Below, piece after piece: positions 52,482 through 54,732 of a stretch of DNA of 54,732 bases. Below the pieces are notes generated by a model. The model did not search any database, was not told the origin of the DNA, and saw only the letters and a program-made list of their open reading frames with translations. The stretch comes from Actinomycetota bacterium (GTDB lineage Bacteria > Actinomycetota > Geothermincolia > Geothermincolales > RBG-13-55-18). Position numbers and translations under genes: made by a program. Within the stretch, counting starts at the first letter, position 1. Each line of letters starts with the position of its first letter. The stretch spans positions 1 to 54,732 of the forward strand of contig JAFGDU010000080.1 of the NCBI GenBank assembly GCA_016931915.1. The letters are read 5' to 3'.

Positions 52482-53600
52482 CTAGGCTTTACCTTTGCTC
52501 TGAAGATACTTCAGCTTCTCTCCCACTGACATTATCTCTTCCATTTTCGCAAGCGCTTTGTCGTAGGAGCCTGGGAACAAGTGGCCATAGACATCCATGG
52601 TCACTTGTATGGAACTATGGCCCATGGCCACCTGAAGAGCCTTAGGATCCATCCCTGAAGCTATCCCTAAGGATGCATAGAAGTGGCGAAGGTCATGGAA
52701 TGACATATCCGGTAGCTCAGCCTTCTTCAGTGCTTCTTTAAAACGAGGGAAGAATCTGGCTCTATCAAGGGGCTTTCCTTTGCTGTTAGGAAACACAAGC
52801 GCATCTGGTGGCAGCTTTTTCTGTTCCTGGTATCGTAAACGGAGAATCTCATCAAGCGTGGCGACAATGGGAACGGCTCTCCTCGACGAAGCGGTTTTTA
52901 AGTCACTGAAGCCGTGGCCGGGGAAATAATTGCGCATAACGCGGATTACACCGTACTCAAAATCGATGTCCTTCCACCTGAGGGCGACTATCTCGCCCTG
53001 TCGGAGACCGGCAAGGCCTGCTATGGCCACCAGGTCGTACAAGTCCTCTGCACACGCTGAGAGCAATTTTTTATATTGCTCGGGTGTAATGATCGTCAGT
53101 TCTTTCCGCCGTGTCTTGGGTACCCGTATTGCTGCGGTAGGATCTCTGGGTATCAGCTCCAGGGTCACCGCCCATCTCAATATCACCCTAAGGGTCCGCA
53201 TAGCTTTTCCTTGTGTAGTAATCGATTTGCCGTTATCACTCAAGTACTCGATGAGGGAATTGACCTTCGATGGGGTAATCTCGGACAGCCTCATATCTCC
53301 GAGATAGGGCTTCAGATAATTGTTGATCGTCATTTTATAGAATGTAAGGGTTAGATCCTTTACCCGTCCCTTCTTCGCCTTCAGGAATCTTTCGCAGAAT
53401 TCGGAGAACTTATAATCCTCAATGACTGTAGCGCGGTATGTCCCCTCCGCAAGTTCCCTTTCTATTCTCGTCTTGAGCAGTTCCGCAGCTTTTTTAGTGC
53501 TCCCAGCAACCTTTTCGGTCCTATTTCCGAATGGGTCGTTGAACCTCACCACGTAGCGAGTGGTTCCATCCTTCTTATATCTCTTACAGATGCTTGCCAT
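52482..53600 (-). CDS. Tyrosine recombinase / phage-type integrase
   Basis: A 372-residue integrase with an N-terminal arm-binding AP2-like part (ASICKRYKKDGTTRYVVRFND), a SAM-like core-binding domain and the catalytic domain: Arg in GLRQGEIVALRWKDI, HDLRHFYAS (HxxR), GHSSIQVTMDVYGH with the second His and the nucleophilic Tyr. All catalytic residues are intact. The start is ATG 53600 with AGGAGG directly upstream; the frame extends 11 codons further without support. It integrates and excises the element. Its 3' end is duplicated as the scar at 42346-42531. Confidence 0.93.
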   Translation of the reverse strand: MASICKRYKKDGTTRYVVRFNDPFGNRTEKVAGSTKKAAELLKTRIERELAEGTYRATVIEDYKFSEFCERFLKAKKGRVKDLTLTFYKMTINNYLKPYLGDMRLSEITPSKVNSLIEYLSDNGKSITTQGKAMRTLRVILRWAVTLELIPRDPTAAIRVPKTRRKELTIITPEQYKKLLSACAEDLYDLVAIAGLAGLRQGEIVALRWKDIDFEYGVIRVMRNYFPGHGFSDLKTASSRRAVPIVATLDEILRLRYQEQKKLPPDALVFPNSKGKPLDRARFFPRFKEALKKAELPDMSFHDLRHFYASLGIASGMDPKALQVAMGHSSIQVTMDVYGHLFPGSYDKALAKMEEIMSVGEKLKYLQSKGKA

Positions 53601-53672
53601 AAAACCTCCTATAGCCTTCCCTGACTGTAGCACACACTAGTGACATGAATAAATATAAATATGGATAAATGG

Positions 53673-53678
53673 TATAAT
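53673..53678 (+). promoter_or_regulatory. -10 box of the Phd-like gene
   Basis: TATAAT in GGTATAATGT, 52 bases before the ATG at 53731, in the divergent region with the integrase. The AT-rich words TGACATGAATAAAT (53641) here and TGACATGAATGAATGAATAA before the excisionase gene (54290) are alike and may be a shared operator. Confidence 0.5.
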
Positions 53679-53730
53679 GTATGTGTGCCGCTATGAGAGA
53701 CTGTGAGTTGTAGATGGGAGGTTGCTTTAG

Positions 53731-54150
53731 ATGGCATCAAGCTTTGAGAAGTCAGGTCCAGAGAGCTACGTTCCATCGCAAGACCAGGAGATCAACATCA
53801 TCACCATATCCGACTTCCACCACGATCCCATCGATATCCGCGACAGGTTAAAAGCGGGAGAGGATTTCATAGTCTCCTGGAACAAGCGTCCGCTGTGCTA
53901 CATACGCCACCTGACGGAGGAAGAGAAAGAAGCCTGGGATAAAGAGCGGGAACTCCCAGATGGAGCAGATGAGATAATGGGTATTTACTCCTTGAGGACT
54001 GCACGTAGAAACGAGTTCATCGACGATATAAGGCAAGGAAAGGTATTCGTTCTGTCAATCTACAAGCAGATATGCGGAGTGGCCTTCAATTACTTCCCTG
54101 AACGCACAAGGGATGAGTTCACCGATCTATTTAAAAGAGAAAAGAGATAA
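53731..54150 (+). CDS. Phd/YefM-like tandem-domain protein (hypothetical)
   Basis: A 139-residue soluble protein with two similar halves: ITISDFHHDPIDIRDRLKAGEDFIVSW with KRPLCYI, and YSLRTARRNEFIDDIRQGKVFVLSI with KQICGVA. Each resembles the short antitoxin fold of the Phd/YefM group (helix-strand unit ending in a hydrophobic strand). No toxin gene is adjacent, so a role in regulating the integrase region is as likely as antitoxin function. GGGAGGTT at 53716-53722 fixes the start. Divergent from the integrase. Confidence 0.55.
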   Translation: MASSFEKSGPESYVPSQDQEINIITISDFHHDPIDIRDRLKAGEDFIVSWNKRPLCYIRHLTEEEKEAWDKERELPDGADEIMGIYSLRTARRNEFIDDIRQGKVFVLSIYKQICGVAFNYFPERTRDEFTDLFKREKR

Positions 54151-54287
54151 AGCGTCATTGTGCGTCGAGTTTGACGGCGCATAACCGGATCAAATAGCCC
54201 ACGCATCCTCCTTCCTATATTTCCTTATCGGCTCTTTGAAGCACCGTTATATCTTCCTGCCTACTAACATGTATAAATATATGACAA

Positions 54288-54317
54288 TTGACATGAATGA
54301 ATGAATAAATGTATACT
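54288..54317 (+). promoter_or_regulatory. Strong promoter of the excisionase gene
   Basis: TTGACA (54288-54293), 18-base spacer and TATACT (54312-54317), 54 bases before the ATG. GAATGAATGAATAA direct repeats fill the spacer and could bind a repressor. Otherwise 54151-54371 is empty. Confidence 0.75.
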
Positions 54318-54371
54318 CTTCCAATGGAAGTACCTGATATCTGCTAGGACAACAGGAAAGGAGGAACACAT

Positions 54372-54551
54372 ATGGATAGTCTTCTAGATCCGAAGGGGCT
54401 TGCTGTGATGCTCAAGATCCCAGTATCTCAGGTCTATCGCCTGACCCAGAGAGGGGAGCTTCCACACATAAGGGTGGGCAAGTATCTCCGCTACGATCCC
54501 GGGGAGATCATCGAGCATCTCCATCGAGGAAGCACTGCGATAATTGTATAG
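54372..54551 (+). CDS. Excisionase-type helix-turn-helix protein
   Basis: A 59-residue MerR/AlpA-like HTH_17 protein: LLDPKGLAVMLKIPVSQVYR, LTQRGELPHIRVGKYLRY and DPGEIIEHL form the complete domain. Such proteins act as excisionases/directionality factors with tyrosine recombinases or as element regulators. AAAGGAGGAA at 54356-54365 supports the ATG at 54372, and a strong promoter lies upstream. It marks the start of the element's own transcription unit. Confidence 0.88.
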   Translation: MDSLLDPKGLAVMLKIPVSQVYRLTQRGELPHIRVGKYLRYDPGEIIEHLHRGSTAIIV

Positions 54552-54573
54552 AGACATCGGAGGTGATGACGAA

Positions 54574-54732
54574 GTGAACCCACAAGACATTATGGCAGCC
54601 TCCATTGCAATCTTGCTGCCGTTATGCCTCTTTCTGGTTCTGATAACAACCATAAGGTGGAGAAGGAGATTCTCCCGGGTGGCAAACATCAGGACGTTCG
54701 AGATCCAACTCCCGAGGGACGACGATTCCAGC
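54574..54732 (+). CDS. N-terminus of a membrane-anchored protein, cut by window end
   Basis: GTG at 54574 with GGAGGTGAT at 54559-54567. The visible 53 residues begin MNPQDIMAASIAILLPLCLF, continue as a membrane helix (about 7-26), a basic stop (RWRRRF) and VANIRTFEIQLPRDDDSS, open to the end of the window. The helix followed by an IRxxEIxLPR segment resembles membrane-anchored ATPase-associated proteins of conjugative elements in Gram-positive and related bacteria; this is from memory of the pattern and uncertain. It starts 22 bases after the excisionase gene. Confidence 0.6.
   Translation, partial: MNPQDIMAASIAILLPLCLFLVLITTIRWRRRFSRVANIRTFEIQLPRDDDSS

Overview
The window looks like a high-GC bacterial chromosome segment carrying an AT-richer genomic island on its right. 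No rRNA or marker gene fixes the taxonomy. Tandem LytR-CpsA-Psr proteins, PASTA and M23 envelope proteins, apparent leaderless starts with near-consensus TATAAT boxes, and GTG/TTG starts would fit a deep-branching, probably anaerobic actinobacterium. This assignment is inference. Two UroD/MtaA-type corrinoid-linked methyltransferase homologues, a LUD protein, a polyferredoxin-like protein and a CbiMNQO-type metal importer suggest corrinoid-dependent anaerobic metabolism.

Bases 1-10186 hold catabolic genes: an MtaA-like protein, a LUD protein, a secreted type-B carboxylesterase, an operon-like run of FGGY sugar kinase, fucose-isomerase-like enzyme and UroD-family methyltransferase, a small membrane protein and a GH172 (DUF2961) glycosidase. 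A decayed copy of the esterase 5' end lies upstream of the glycosidase. Bases 10409-13463 form the p-aminobenzoate cluster (pabA-pabB, convergent pabC), preceded by a hairpin repeat, a promoter and an attenuator-like terminator. Bases 13711-21760 encode a Cys-rich ferredoxin protein, a secreted CocE/S15 hydrolase, and an envelope gene set made of a pseudokinase-PASTA-PKD protein, a large M23 membrane protein and small membrane proteins. Bases 21961-29455 carry xseA-xseB, two LCP paralogues, an array of palindromic repeats, an EamA permease, a BMP-type lipoprotein and Hsp20. Lon with an unusual lysine-rich tail follows, then an AmrS/PflX-like radical SAM protein and the cbiM-pdgle-cbiQ-cbiO operon, which has a duplicated structured leader.

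A tRNA-Arg(CCT) at 37319-37393 marks the left edge of the island. The island has two modules, each bracketed by its own imperfect direct repeats. The first (about 37.7-42.5 kb) encodes a 1278-residue HD-NACHT-HEAT protein plus a 100-residue GIY-YIG-like protein, an apparent defence system. The second (about 43.7-51.8 kb) is a potassium cassette of five overlapping genes (two TrkA-type proteins, a 61-residue single-pass microprotein, TrkH and an OB-fold-like exported protein) followed by KdpD-KdpE but no KdpFABC. A decayed integrase 3' end lies between the modules. An intact tyrosine recombinase, a Phd-like gene, an excisionase-type HTH gene and the start of a membrane-anchored protein follow, so the right edge looks like the beginning of an integrative, possibly conjugative, element that continues past the window.
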